Shown here piece after piece: positions 23,635 through 31,435 of a DNA stretch of 45,596 bases; positions within the stretch are counted from its first letter, which is position 1, and every line of letters starts with the position of its first letter. The position numbers and the translations under genes were made by a program. A model generated the notes under the pieces. That model did no database searches and was not told where the DNA came from. It was given only the letters and a program-made list of their open reading frames with translations. This DNA comes from Deferribacterales bacterium UBA4806 (lineage in GTDB: Bacteria > Chrysiogenota > Deferribacteres > Deferribacterales > UBA228): assembly GCA_002402635.1 (NCBI GenBank), contig DHGE01000072.1, positions 1 to 45,596 of the forward strand, in the 5' to 3' direction.

Positions 23635-25092
23635 CTATGGTGTTGTTGTGGTTATTGCTTCTGGTTGAGCTCCTTCCACTACATTGAAGCCAGCTAAGAA
23701 GTTTGGTACTAATACATCAATACCAGCCCAAATAGCGGCCGCTCTTTGTTGCCTTAATGGGTTAACTCCTTCAGGTAGTGTACTAGTTACCACTAAAGGC
23801 ATATATGGAGCATAAACAGCAGGAGCTTCGAATGGTGAATTTCCCTTGTAGTAAACTATTACTTTGTTCGGGTCTAATACTGTTGGGTCATTTACCCTGA
23901 TTACTGTTAGGTTATCTAATGTGCCATATACGTGAGAACCTAGAGCATTTCCATCAGCTACCTTAACAAAGTTATCATTCATTCCAATATAAGCGGCGGC
24001 TGTTCTACCAGCTATTAAACCACTTATAATACCTCTACCAGCCCTAGCTACTATTTTATTTTCAACTTCATTTAATCTGAATCTAATAGTATTTCTATGG
24101 TCAACTTCTGCAACCCCTAATCTTGGTTGTGTATAATAATTTACAGAGCTACTACTTGCTGGGTCGAAATCCATTGCTGGTGTAGCATATTTCATTTTCT
24201 TAATTAAATCTGCTCCCAATTCATTATTAATTTCATTAACAAGGTCATTAGCAAGCTCTTCTTCAGCTACAATTCCAAATCTCTTTTTCAAAGCATAGTT
24301 CTGTAGCATACCGATGCTTCCCTTTAAGGCGTAAATTCTTGCCATTATTTGTTTGCTATCCCAGAAAGTATAAATCCTTGGTATATCAGGTTCCAATTCA
24401 TAGTTTCCCTGATAAGTTATTACTATATTTTGTGTTGGTGCTGTAGCAAATTCTAAATGTAATACAGCATTTTTATAATCAACAGTACCACTTAATCCTA
24501 CACCTACAATATTCCCTTCACCATCATCTTGTCCATAGGCTGTTCCGCAATTTACCTTAATTGTCATTCTCCTACAAGAGTCTGGGTTTAAAGTAATATC
24601 GAAACTTTTAGCAGAATTGGTATCTGCTACAGTATGACTGAAAGTGTAGATATTCCCAGCGTAACCTTCTGGTGTTATAACTCTACCTCTTTCAACATCA
24701 GCTAATACATCGCCATCTTTTAAATTACCCTTGTCTGTTCCTACTCTTACTGACTTGAAGTAAACTATACCTCTTTCCTCTTCCACATTTTGAACACTTG
24801 CTATAATTGGTAATATAGAAGTACCATAAGCAACAGACAGTACATCATAAGCAATAAGAGGGATTTTACCTAACATATTGACATTACCCTCTTCTTCACA
24901 TATAGACATATAACTGTCAAAGCTTTCTAACATCTTGCCCAATGAAAATACATCATACGCGGATATACTTTTCTTTACTTTTGCTAATGGAGATTTTTCT
25001 AAAATCTTCATTTGAGGACGATATTTCCTGTAGTAATCCTCTGCTAAATTTTCAATCTTTCTTAGTTTTTCTACTTCATTAATTTTTTCCAT
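23635..25092 (-). CDS. Major capsid protein (HK97 fold, T4-like)
   Basis: 485 aa, ATG at 25092 behind AAAGGAGAATAAAGGA, TAG stop followed by a terminator. 'QIMARIYALKGSIGMLQNYALKKRFGIVAEEELANDLVNEINNEL' in the spine helix region and 'VENKIVARAGRGIISGLIAGRTAAAYIG' match T4/jumbo-phage major capsid proteins; the C-terminal 'YKGNSPFEAPAVYAPYMPLVVT' is a typical P/A-domain ending. The N-terminus has candidate L/I-x-E sites (LAE at 16-18, ILE at 30-32) where the prohead protease might trim it. Located right after the protease/scaffold gene, as in related phages. Confidence 0.85.
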   Translation of the reverse strand: MEKINEVEKLRKIENLAEDYYRKYRPQMKILEKSPLAKVKKSISAYDVFSLGKMLESFDSYMSICEEEGNVNMLGKIPLIAYDVLSVAYGTSILPIIASVQNVEEERGIVYFKSVRVGTDKGNLKDGDVLADVERGRVITPEGYAGNIYTFSHTVADTNSAKSFDITLNPDSCRRMTIKVNCGTAYGQDDGEGNIVGVGLSGTVDYKNAVLHLEFATAPTQNIVITYQGNYELEPDIPRIYTFWDSKQIMARIYALKGSIGMLQNYALKKRFGIVAEEELANDLVNEINNELGADLIKKMKYATPAMDFDPASSSSVNYYTQPRLGVAEVDHRNTIRFRLNEVENKIVARAGRGIISGLIAGRTAAAYIGMNDNFVKVADGNALGSHVYGTLDNLTVIRVNDPTVLDPNKVIVYYKGNSPFEAPAVYAPYMPLVVTSTLPEGVNPLRQQRAAAIWAGIDVLVPNFLAGFNVVEGAQPEAITTTTP

Positions 25093-25140
25093 TTCCTTTA
25101 TTCTCCTTTTATTTGTTTTTATTAATAAATCTAATGTTCA

Positions 25141-25170
25141 GATTAGGGACTAAAAGTGTTAGTCTTAATC
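25141..25170 (-). other. Hairpin between scaffold/protease and capsid genes
   Basis: An imperfect inverted repeat, GATTAGGGACTAA and TTAGTCTTAATC around a 5-base loop, lies in the gap of 103 bases between the two genes. On the minus strand it is not followed by a T-run, so a terminator is unlikely. It might affect mRNA processing or stability and so raise capsid expression relative to the protease. It is hypothetical. Confidence 0.35.
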
Positions 25171-25195
25171 TTTTCATTAGAAATTCTATCATTTT

Positions 25196-25921
25196 TTACT
25201 CACTAAATCTCTGTAACAAGCTTTCACCTAATGTATTGAATTTCTTGTCTCCTTTATCTCCTTTCTTATTTTTCTTTGTCTCTTCAATCTTAGTACTAAA
25301 CCCATATCTTTTTTCAATTTTCTTACTTTCATACAATTTCTCTAACATAACCTCTAAATCATTGCCCTTAAACTTTTTACAAAGTTCTCTAACTACAGAT
25401 TCAGGTAAACTATATTTCTGAGCATACTGTTGTACCTTTTCTCTCATCTTACTTTCATTCATAGTCTTAAACATTGTATCTGTTTTCTTTATCAATGTTA
25501 CTAAGTCCTTTATGTCCTCATTTACAGTGTGTTCATTTTCAATTAACTGATTTTCCTTTAATTCTTGTATTAGTATGTCATACTTTTCAGCTTTCTTTAC
25601 AAATACTTCATTTTTATGAAGTTCATTAGCCATATCAATAGCTTTCTCCAAAGCTTCATCCAACATATCTATTTCCTTATTTGTGTCTCCATCTGCTGTT
25701 ATGATATTTTTCTCTATCAATTTTTCTACTACCTTCTTTAATGGTTTTACTTTTTCCAGTAATTCATTTTTTTGTTTTAATTCTTCACTTATTTTTCTTA
25801 AATCACTTTCCAATACAGCATTACGTCTCATAGCTTCCTTACTTTCATTGATTGCCTTTGTTAAGTCTTCTTGCAATCTATTTTTCTCTCTAGTTAATGT
25901 TTCGAAAATCTGTTCATTCAT
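25196..25921 (-). CDS. Nested scaffold protein from an internal start
   Basis: Within the protease gene, and in its frame, an ATG at 25921 (residue 219) follows GGAGGAT with a 6-base spacer, a strong ribosome binding site in an otherwise coding context. Translation from it would give a 241-aa coiled-coil protein MNEQIFETLTREK..., i.e. only the scaffold part. The arrangement is that of lambda C/Nu3 and other protease-scaffold pairs. The site could encode the residues NLEDNK without use, but its strength and position exactly at the domain boundary argue for use. Confidence 0.65.
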   Translation of the reverse strand: MNEQIFETLTREKNRLQEDLTKAINESKEAMRRNAVLESDLRKISEELKQKNELLEKVKPLKKVVEKLIEKNIITADGDTNKEIDMLDEALEKAIDMANELHKNEVFVKKAEKYDILIQELKENQLIENEHTVNEDIKDLVTLIKKTDTMFKTMNESKMREKVQQYAQKYSLPESVVRELCKKFKGNDLEVMLEKLYESKKIEKRYGFSTKIEETKKNKKGDKGDKKFNTLGESLLQRFSE

Positions 25922-26575
25922 TTTATTATCCTCCAAATTGGTTTTTTCTTGTATGTTACTATTTTCCTTTTTATTAATAACTTCTTTTTGTTCCAAATGT
26001 TCATCTTTCTTGCCAAAACAATACTCAAAGTCACTGTTTAAACTTTCTATTAATTGTGGTTTTGCTTGTAAAATCCCTGGTGTGCTAACTATATCTACAC
26101 TAATAAGTTCATATTTATCCGGGCTAACTATATCTGCCCCGTGTTCATCTTTTCCTTCAAACACTCCATTAGCCCTGGTTGATACTGCTAATTTACTTCC
26201 TGCCCTGAGTAATGTATTTAATACTCTACCAGCAGGTGTATTTAATATCAATGCTTCTCCAATAACCTTATCATCTTCAATTTTTAAATCAGTAACAATG
26301 TGGCTAACCCTACCTTCCCCTATAGTCTTATCATTCAACTCTTCTTCGTGTCCAATCATTCCAAAGAAAGTTTTATTGTTTAGTTTTTCTAATACATTTT
26401 CATCTTTTAGTACATTTTCCCATAATCTTCTACTGTAAAACCTATTATTCCTACTATACCCATCAACAACACCAAACTGCCCTTTCATTCTACCAATTAT
26501 ATGTTGCCCATCTACCTGTTTCTCTTCCACTATAAAAGTTTTTACCGGTTCAAAAATATCCTTTATCTGTGCCAT
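25196..26575 (-). CDS. Prohead protease (T4 gp21-like, U9/S80) fused to scaffold
   Basis: 459 aa, ATG at 26575 behind AAGGAGAAAATT. Residues 1-170 are a serine protease of the T4 gp21 group: 'GRMKGQFGVVDGYSRNNRFYSRRLWE', likely catalytic His76 in 'FFGMIGHEEE', Ser132 in 'KLAVSTRANG' and Asp161 in 'ISVDIVSTPG'. Residues about 220-440 are a long coiled coil rich in Glu/Lys, the expected form of the core scaffold (gp22). A Lys-rich tail follows. It matures the head by cutting after L/I-x-E. An internal start for the scaffold is described separately. Confidence 0.85.
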   Translation of the reverse strand: MAQIKDIFEPVKTFIVEEKQVDGQHIIGRMKGQFGVVDGYSRNNRFYSRRLWENVLKDENVLEKLNNKTFFGMIGHEEELNDKTIGEGRVSHIVTDLKIEDDKVIGEALILNTPAGRVLNTLLRAGSKLAVSTRANGVFEGKDEHGADIVSPDKYELISVDIVSTPGILQAKPQLIESLNSDFEYCFGKKDEHLEQKEVINKKENSNIQEKTNLEDNKMNEQIFETLTREKNRLQEDLTKAINESKEAMRRNAVLESDLRKISEELKQKNELLEKVKPLKKVVEKLIEKNIITADGDTNKEIDMLDEALEKAIDMANELHKNEVFVKKAEKYDILIQELKENQLIENEHTVNEDIKDLVTLIKKTDTMFKTMNESKMREKVQQYAQKYSLPESVVRELCKKFKGNDLEVMLEKLYESKKIEKRYGFSTKIEETKKNKKGDKGDKKFNTLGESLLQRFSE

Positions 26576-26601
26576 AATTTTCTCCTTACCTTTTTATCTC
26601 A

Positions 26602-26637
26602 TATATTATAATAACTCTTTTTTATTCGAAGTGTTTA
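26602..26637 (-). promoter_or_regulatory. Conserved late-type promoter element, copy 5
   Basis: Minus strand: AACACTT, CGAATA, then AAAAAGAGTTATTATAATA. The box is mutated at two positions relative to the others (AACACTTC). It ends 26 bases before the ATG at 26575 and would drive protease, scaffold and major capsid protein. Confidence 0.7.
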
Positions 26638-27327
26638 ACTTCTTTTTTTTAAAATTTCTACCACCAATTTATAATAATTTTCAATATTTTCATTACTTTC
26701 TATTATCTTTTCATCAATACTCTCTAAAACCTTTTCAATCTCCGACATTGATTTATCTGATTTTCCAGATAAAGCCTTTACCAAATCCTCTGTTTCAGTT
26801 ATTAATATTAAAAATCCAATATCCCCTTCATCCAATTCTTTACCATTTAATACTTTATTCTCTATCTCATCTATTTTTTTAAAACTATAATCAATAAAAT
26901 CCTCATAATCCAATTGTTCATATAATGGGTGATAGTATTCTAGCTCAATATAGGCGTGTGTTTTAAATGAAGACAAAGCTTTTAACAAATCCAAATATCC
27001 TTCGTCGAAACTCTCCTTAAATCTTCTACCATTGTTAAACAAACTTGCCCCTAGTATACGTGTTGCTATAAACCTTGCTAAGGCTCTATGAAACATTTTA
27101 CCTGCTGTTGATTTATGAAAAGTTTTTATACCTTTCATTATATTGTATCGGTTTACATTCCATTGTCTCTTCATATTTTGGGAACGCCTAAAATCTTTCA
27201 AGGCACTAACATATTTATTCCTTTTATTTAAAAATAATTCATAAAGTTCCTCGTTAATTTCCATATTAGTGGGCTGGTCTATTTCTGTGAAAAATAACTG
27301 TTTATCTTGTTCACTTTTAAATTTCAT
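26635..27327 (-). CDS. Hypothetical head-region protein (230 aa)
   Basis: All-helical and highly charged protein. It starts MKFKSEQDKQLFFTEIDQ; an F-x-x-E type site near the start is at best a poor match to the cargo tag. The region at 90-130 ('RALARFIATRILGASLFNNGRRFKESFDEG') is amphipathic. It lies directly upstream of the protease/scaffold gene, so it may be a prohead core or assembly protein. No family recognised. Confidence 0.55.
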   Translation of the reverse strand: MKFKSEQDKQLFFTEIDQPTNMEINEELYELFLNKRNKYVSALKDFRRSQNMKRQWNVNRYNIMKGIKTFHKSTAGKMFHRALARFIATRILGASLFNNGRRFKESFDEGYLDLLKALSSFKTHAYIELEYYHPLYEQLDYEDFIDYSFKKIDEIENKVLNGKELDEGDIGFLILITETEDLVKALSGKSDKSMSEIEKVLESIDEKIIESNENIENYYKLVVEILKKRS

Positions 27328-27336
27328 AGCTCTACC

Positions 27337-28035
27337 TTACAAATACCTTATTTTAACATTTTTTTCTTTTAATAATTTTAATGTTATATCATCTGTTAAC
27401 CAATCCACATCCATAATAACTTTACAATTATTACCAAAATTAGCTTTAATTATACTTGCCCTATTCGATAATTTAATTTCATTATTAAATACGCCATTAT
27501 TTATATAACTCCCTCTATGTAAAGATACAGGACTATCAAAAACCCCATTTTCTATATGAGATTCATCCCATAAATATACTTCATTTTTAAAAGTCCCTCC
27601 ATTTATATACGAAAAATCATTTAGGTTAACCTCCCCATTAAAAGTACCATTATTTATACTAGATTTTTGTCTTAATATAACTTCATCCCTAAAAATACCA
27701 TCTTCTACACAAGAAGTATTATTTAAATAAATAACATATTCAAAATTACCATTTATTATCTTAGAATTATTAAATAAAACCAGTTTATCATACCCAATTT
27801 CTAAATAAGCATCTTCAAATTTAATATTTCTACTTCTACATTTATCTACAAATTTTCTTACTATTTTAGCATATTCAATATCTAATTTATATATCTCTTC
27901 AAAAACAGTATTATCATAACCAGTTCCTTCTCCAATTGCTTTTACACCATATCTTTCTAATCCTAATAAATTATTTTTTATTATAGTTGAAGGATTAGCC
28001 CTGAATTCGTTTAAAAATCTTTCCTGCTTAGTCAT
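27337..28035 (-). CDS. Tagged beta-solenoid protein 2 (232 aa)
   Basis: Starts M-T-K-Q-E-R-F-L-N-E-F, tag and L-N-E site. Then 'RANPSTIIKNNLLGLERYG', a conserved N-domain ending in 'KFEDAYLEIGYDKLVLFNNSKIINGNF', and about seven solenoid turns of 17 residues (F.x.x.(V/I).L...S.I..G). The cap 'CKVIMDVDWLTDDITLKLLKEKN' is the paralogue of those in the other solenoids. Weak ribosome binding site (GGTAAAAT); likely follows the upstream tagged gene closely. Inferred internal head protein. Confidence 0.75.
   Translation of the reverse strand: MTKQERFLNEFRANPSTIIKNNLLGLERYGVKAIGEGTGYDNTVFEEIYKLDIEYAKIVRKFVDKCRSRNIKFEDAYLEIGYDKLVLFNNSKIINGNFEYVIYLNNTSCVEDGIFRDEVILRQKSSINNGTFNGEVNLNDFSYINGGTFKNEVYLWDESHIENGVFDSPVSLHRGSYINNGVFNNEIKLSNRASIIKANFGNNCKVIMDVDWLTDDITLKLLKEKNVKIRYL
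27976..28035 (-). repeat. Shared 5' coding repeat (tag plus RANPSTIIK), copy A
   Basis: First 20 codons of solenoid 2. At DNA level it is almost the same as the first 60 bases of the gene at 35209-35880, and closely similar to copies at 28462-28521 and 44774-44833, while the downstream domains have diverged more. This suggests tag exchange or recent duplication. Confidence 0.75.
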
Positions 28036-28038
28036 ATT

Positions 28039-28521
28039 TTACCAACCATATGGTGAATCCCCTTTTCCGTGATATCTATTATTTTTATCATAGCCTTCTT
28101 TCCAAGTTCCATTTACCCAAGTTCCATTATACCAAACCCCATCTTCCCAAATACCATTTTCCCAAGTACCTTTTTCCCAAGTCCCACTTTCCCAAGTACC
28201 ATTTAACCAAGTACCTTTTTCCCAAGTACCCTCTAACCAAGTACCTCTTTTCCATTCTCCATCTTTCCAAGTACCTTTTTCCCAAGTACCTTTTTCCCAA
28301 ACTAATTTTTTTATAATTCTATTTATGCTCAATTTTGCATTAGAAAATTTTACTGATTTATCTAAAAGCCAACTTAAATCTCCTTCCAAATCCTCTTCTG
28401 TAATATTACCTATATCTATTGCACCCTTTTCATAAAGTTTGTCAATCAAAGATTTCTTTGTTTTTATTATTGTAGAAACATTAGCCCTGAATTCGTTTAA
28501 AAAAATTTCTTGTTTAGTCAT
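28039..28521 (-). CDS. Tagged W-x-x-G repeat protein
   Basis: Start chosen at 28521 because it gives M-T-K-Q-E-I-F-L-N-E-F, matching the tag family. An ATG at 28539 has a better ribosome binding site (GGGGAG, 7-base spacer) and would add MTIKRG; the choice is open. After the tag and a short domain, residues 73-140 are about fourteen five-residue units of W-x-x-G-x ('KGTWEKGTWKDGEWKRGTW'). Such repeats usually form a square beta-solenoid with stacked Trp. It follows terminase within 8 bases of its stop. Inferred head cargo. Confidence 0.65.
   Translation of the reverse strand: MTKQEIFLNEFRANVSTIIKTKKSLIDKLYEKGAIDIGNITEEDLEGDLSWLLDKSVKFSNAKLSINRIIKKLVWEKGTWEKGTWKDGEWKRGTWLEGTWEKGTWLNGTWESGTWEKGTWENGIWEDGVWYNGTWVNGTWKEGYDKNNRYHGKGDSPYGW
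28093..28310. repeat. 15-bp tandem repeats coding for W-x-x-G-x
   Basis: The plus strand shows CCCAAGTACC...TTT units repeating every 15 bases with small variations, e.g. at 28151-28310. They are in phase with the five-residue protein repeat, so repeat number can change without frameshift. Likely a slippage or recombination-prone tract. Confidence 0.75.
28462..28521 (-). repeat. Shared 5' coding repeat, copy B
   Basis: First 20 codons of the W-x-x-G repeat protein (from the 28521 start). Most bases match copies A, C and D even though the rest of this protein is a different fold. This is the clearest sign that the tag moves between unrelated domains. Confidence 0.7.
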
Positions 28522-28528
28522 ACCCCGT

Positions 28529-30349
28529 TTAATCGTCATAAAAATTTCTCCCCATTCCATTAGTGTCATACATAGCTAAATCCTCATAAATCTGTTTGTT
28601 ATATATCACAGCCTGTGTTTCTGCATAATCAAGTAACTTGTAATTGTTACTATTTTCCTTAGCAACATAAAAACTACCTGCCAAAGCGTCAGCAATATCT
28701 TTACTACCATCCCTTGGGTGGTCTATCTTTATCTTTTCTGTTACTTCTACATTTTTTAATTCTTCAAACAACAAATCATTTTTAACAAAATTAATAGTTT
28801 CATTATAAACAGCATCCCTCAAAGTAGCATAAGGCTCAATACTCCTATCCACACTTAATAGCCCAGCATCCAAATTTAACTTTTGTAAAGTTTGTATCAT
28901 ATCTGCGCTTTGAAATCCATCTAATGTCACCTTTTCTATATTAAAACCACAGTCAATTAAATATAATAAAAACAATCTGATTTTAAATAATGGTACTTGC
29001 TGACCAGACTTAGCTTTTACAGCAAAAGCCATTTCATTAACAATAACAGGCATTACATCTCTTACCTTTTCGTATGTAGTAATATTTACAGTTTCAATTT
29101 CTTTAAATCCAACAGGATAACACATAGCAAAACCTAACCTATCCCCGGTTAAGCCTATATCTATATGGACATACCTCGGTTTATTAGGATTTAACGGTTT
29201 TTTAAGATAGTTAGTAAATTTTATATAATTTTCTATTTTATCATTATCATCAAAAAAATCTAATTCTATAACATCTTTCCTGAAAATATTAACCACATTC
29301 ATTGCTTTCAATAACTTTTCCCTTGTTCTGAAAAACTTATAACTGGTAGTAATGGTCTCTCCTGCTAAATCCCTTAAAGCTGAGTAAATATCTATCTCAA
29401 AATCTTTCCTGTGAATTTCTGGGACTTCTATAATCAAGTCTCTATTAGCCATAATAAATTTTTTATCTTCATCTGTAATTATAAAAGGTTCTCTTATCCC
29501 ATCTCCCTTAAATACATAAAACTTCTTTTGCTTTTTATATCTATCAACCCAAACTTGCCACAACGGCCCTTTGTTTATATAAACACCACCTGTTCTAGCA
29601 TAGTCCTCTATTAATTTATTTATCCTGTATGCTTTCTCTCCCTCTGAACTATCAACCCAAATCTTACCAGCAATCTTTCCATCCTTCAAAAACCTACTCT
29701 GTATTCTTCGTAAAGAGGATATAAAACTTTTTTCCACCTGGTCTGTTATTTGCGGGAAGTTACTTTCACTTAACACAATACCATACACTGCTTTACCTAA
29801 ACTGTGGACTAACCTACTACCTACACTAATATCTATATTCTTTAAAAATAAAGATTTACTTTTATCCATCTTCCGGGCTGGGTTTAACCATTTTTGAAAA
29901 AAAGGTGAGCCACTAATCATATTATTTAATTGCGCCCATAAAACGCCACTTGCTAAACTAAGTGTCACATTGAATATCAGGAATATAATTTTTGTATAAT
30001 CTAATACCCCTAGATATTTCTGAGGATTTTTTAAACATAATAACTTATACAAATCATAACTCATTCCTGTTAAGGTGGTGGTTGATTTACCTCTACCTAT
30101 AGCTCCCCCAAAATTAATCAAATAGTATGGAGATATATAAGGATTCGGGAATATTTCCTTTAGTACACCCAACCAATATGTATTAAAATTACCACCAAAA
30201 TAAGAGCCCAGAAAATAATCATCTTTAATAAAAGTTTCAATATCTACTGGGCTCTCATCAAAACTTTCCAACTCTTCAAGTAACTTAAAAACGTATTCGA
30301 TAGAGTCAAAATTTTGTTTTTTAATTTTACTTTTATCAGACAAGTTCAT
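28529..30349 (-). CDS. Terminase large subunit (packaging ATPase/nuclease)
   Basis: 606 aa. Walker A is 'GGAIGRGKSTT' at residues 81-91 and 'LINF' precedes it. A hydrophobic 'AVYGIVLSESNF' segment is a candidate Walker B in which Ser replaces the usual Asp before Glu. The C-terminal nuclease has 'RYVHIDIGLTGDRLGFAM' (first acidic pair) and 'DHPRDGSKDIADALAGSFYVA' (last acidic residue), the typical RNase H-like order of TerL. No small terminase gene is recognised in the window. Its start overlaps the small basic gene upstream. Confidence 0.85.
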   Translation of the reverse strand: MNLSDKSKIKKQNFDSIEYVFKLLEELESFDESPVDIETFIKDDYFLGSYFGGNFNTYWLGVLKEIFPNPYISPYYLINFGGAIGRGKSTTTLTGMSYDLYKLLCLKNPQKYLGVLDYTKIIFLIFNVTLSLASGVLWAQLNNMISGSPFFQKWLNPARKMDKSKSLFLKNIDISVGSRLVHSLGKAVYGIVLSESNFPQITDQVEKSFISSLRRIQSRFLKDGKIAGKIWVDSSEGEKAYRINKLIEDYARTGGVYINKGPLWQVWVDRYKKQKKFYVFKGDGIREPFIITDEDKKFIMANRDLIIEVPEIHRKDFEIDIYSALRDLAGETITTSYKFFRTREKLLKAMNVVNIFRKDVIELDFFDDNDKIENYIKFTNYLKKPLNPNKPRYVHIDIGLTGDRLGFAMCYPVGFKEIETVNITTYEKVRDVMPVIVNEMAFAVKAKSGQQVPLFKIRLFLLYLIDCGFNIEKVTLDGFQSADMIQTLQKLNLDAGLLSVDRSIEPYATLRDAVYNETINFVKNDLLFEELKNVEVTEKIKIDHPRDGSKDIADALAGSFYVAKENSNNYKLLDYAETQAVIYNKQIYEDLAMYDTNGMGRNFYDD

Positions 30350-30491
30350 CTAAACCAATCTTTTTTAACTCTTGTTTTTTCTTTTTTCTCTGCCTCTTAT
30401 TATACATAAACTTATAAGGGATTTCTTTATGTCTACATTTTCTTAAATTTAAACTTGCAACAAATTTACACTTTTCAACCTTAGTTAGCAT
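30336..30491 (-). CDS. Small basic protein before terminase (51 aa)
   Basis: ATG at 30491 immediately follows the TAA of the acidic-repeat gene (TAAATG), so translation is probably coupled; TGA at 30336-30338, overlapping the terminase start by 14 bases. Product starts MLTKVEKCKFVASLNLRKC and has a run of basic residues (KRQRKKKK) in the second half. Two Cys and one His might bind metal. Possible nucleic-acid-binding or packaging accessory peptide; not recognised. Confidence 0.55.
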   Translation of the reverse strand: MLTKVEKCKFVASLNLRKCRHKEIPYKFMYNKRQRKKKKQELKKIGLDELV

Positions 30492-31202
30492 TTACTTTTT
30501 CAACATCTTTTTAATTTTCTTAGCCTTTGCTTCACTAACTTTTTTAGGTTTCTTTACACTTTCTGATTTCTCTTCTTTTTCATCTTCATCTTCACCATCT
30601 TCTTCATCCTCTTCATCCTCTTCTTCGTCTTCTTTATCCTCTTCGTCCTGTTCTTTTATCAATTTACCAGATTTTCTTTTAGCAAACCCTTCAGATTTCT
30701 CTCCTTCTTTATCCTCTTCATCCTCATCTTCTTCATCCTCATCTTCGTCTTCTTTATCCTCTTCGTCCTGTTCTCTTATAAATCTACCAAAACCATTTCT
30801 TTTAAATCTCTCAGATTTTTCTTTTTCTTTATCCTCTTCCTCATCATCCTCGTCATCATCTTCTTCATCCTCTTCTTCGTCTTCTTTATCATCTTCATCC
30901 TGTTCTTTTATGAATTTCTTAAACCTTTTACCTGTTTTTCTACTCTCTGTATAAGGTTCTTCAACTTCCTCATCTCCTTCTTGCCCAAGGTCTATTCCTA
31001 AAGCTTCAATATCTTCAAAAGTTACCGCCCCCTTATTAGCAAGAGCATCATAATCCATAGGGTCAATTTCATACAGGTCATCAAATACCTGAACATAGCA
31101 AGTCCCATCCACTAATTTAATTAGTGAAATGTCCCCAAAATTTAAAACCTCTTGTGTTTCATCATCCATAAATTGTTCTAATAATTTTCTTTGTTTTGTC
31201 AT
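30492..31202 (-). CDS. Tagged, acidic triple-repeat protein (prohead core-like)
   Basis: 236 aa, ATG at 31202 behind AAAGGAGAAAAAA. Starts M-T-K-Q-R-K-L-L-E-Q, tag with L-L-E. From residue 90 come three copies of a 40-44-residue unit: a basic segment ending F/L-I-K/R-E, then a Glu/Asp run of about 25 residues. The sites are I-K-E 98-100, I-R-E 142-144 and I-K-E 182-184, each right before QDE, and each fits the I-x-E cleavage rule of gp21-like proteases. Cutting would release very acidic peptides, like T4 internal peptides II and VII from the core proteins. C-terminus is Lys-rich. Inferred core or internal-peptide precursor. Confidence 0.75.
   Translation of the reverse strand: MTKQRKLLEQFMDDETQEVLNFGDISLIKLVDGTCYVQVFDDLYEIDPMDYDALANKGAVTFEDIEALGIDLGQEGDEEVEEPYTESRKTGKRFKKFIKEQDEDDKEDEEEDEEDDDEDDEEEDKEKEKSERFKRNGFGRFIREQDEEDKEDEDEDEEDEDEEDKEGEKSEGFAKRKSGKLIKEQDEEDKEDEEEDEEDEEDGEDEDEKEEKSESVKKPKKVSEAKAKKIKKMLKK
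30590..30930. repeat. Tandem repeats of the acidic-protein gene
   Basis: Three units of about 120-135 bp coding for basic linker, I-K/R-E site and acidic run. The plus strand shows the recurring TCTTTATCCTCTTCGTCCTG near 30631, 30750 and a close variant near 30885. Simple GAA/GAT-type codons make the units prone to slippage or unequal crossing over. Confidence 0.7.
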
Positions 31203-31216
31203 TTTTTTCTCCTTTT

Positions 31217-31405
31217 CTATAAAAGATTAATTAAATCTTTCAAATTTATTTTTTCTTGTGTCTCTTTTGATACTTCTTTTACTATTTCTTGATTTTCATC
31301 CACTGTTTTTAAAGCATTTTTTACATTATTATCCTTATTTTTCTTAACCTCGTTTATGACTTTTAAATACTTTTGCTTCATAAAATACAACTCTTTAAAC
31401 TCCAT
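31217..31405 (-). CDS. Small charged helical protein (62 aa)
   Basis: ATG at 31405 behind AAGGAGGTATTAAA, one of the best ribosome binding sites here, so the upstream start is preferred to the internal ATG at 31381. Product begins MEFKELYFMKQKYLKVINEV; the I-N-E at about residues 17-19 could be a protease site in a diverged tag. The remainder is a single charged helix (coiled-coil-like). TAG stop. Lies between solenoid 3 and the acidic protein, so a head-core role is plausible. Confidence 0.6.
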   Translation of the reverse strand: MEFKELYFMKQKYLKVINEVKKNKDNNVKNALKTVDENQEIVKEVSKETQEKINLKDLINLL

Positions 31406-31435
31406 TTTAATACCTCCTTATATCAAAAACCATTT

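Noticed and set aside
25109..25192. 27-codon ORF between the protease/scaffold and capsid genes
   Set aside because: No good ribosome binding site and it lies on the hairpin; too short to support.
25683..26438. Long plus-strand ORF (251 aa) opposite the protease/scaffold gene
   Set aside because: Mirror of a Glu/Lys-rich coiled coil, giving Ser/Phe/Leu-rich translation without a ribosome binding site; all other genes are on the minus strand.
28093..28310. Regular 15-bp repeats that could look like a CRISPR array
   Set aside because: No spacers; repeats are in phase with the W-x-x-G-x protein repeat and are coding.
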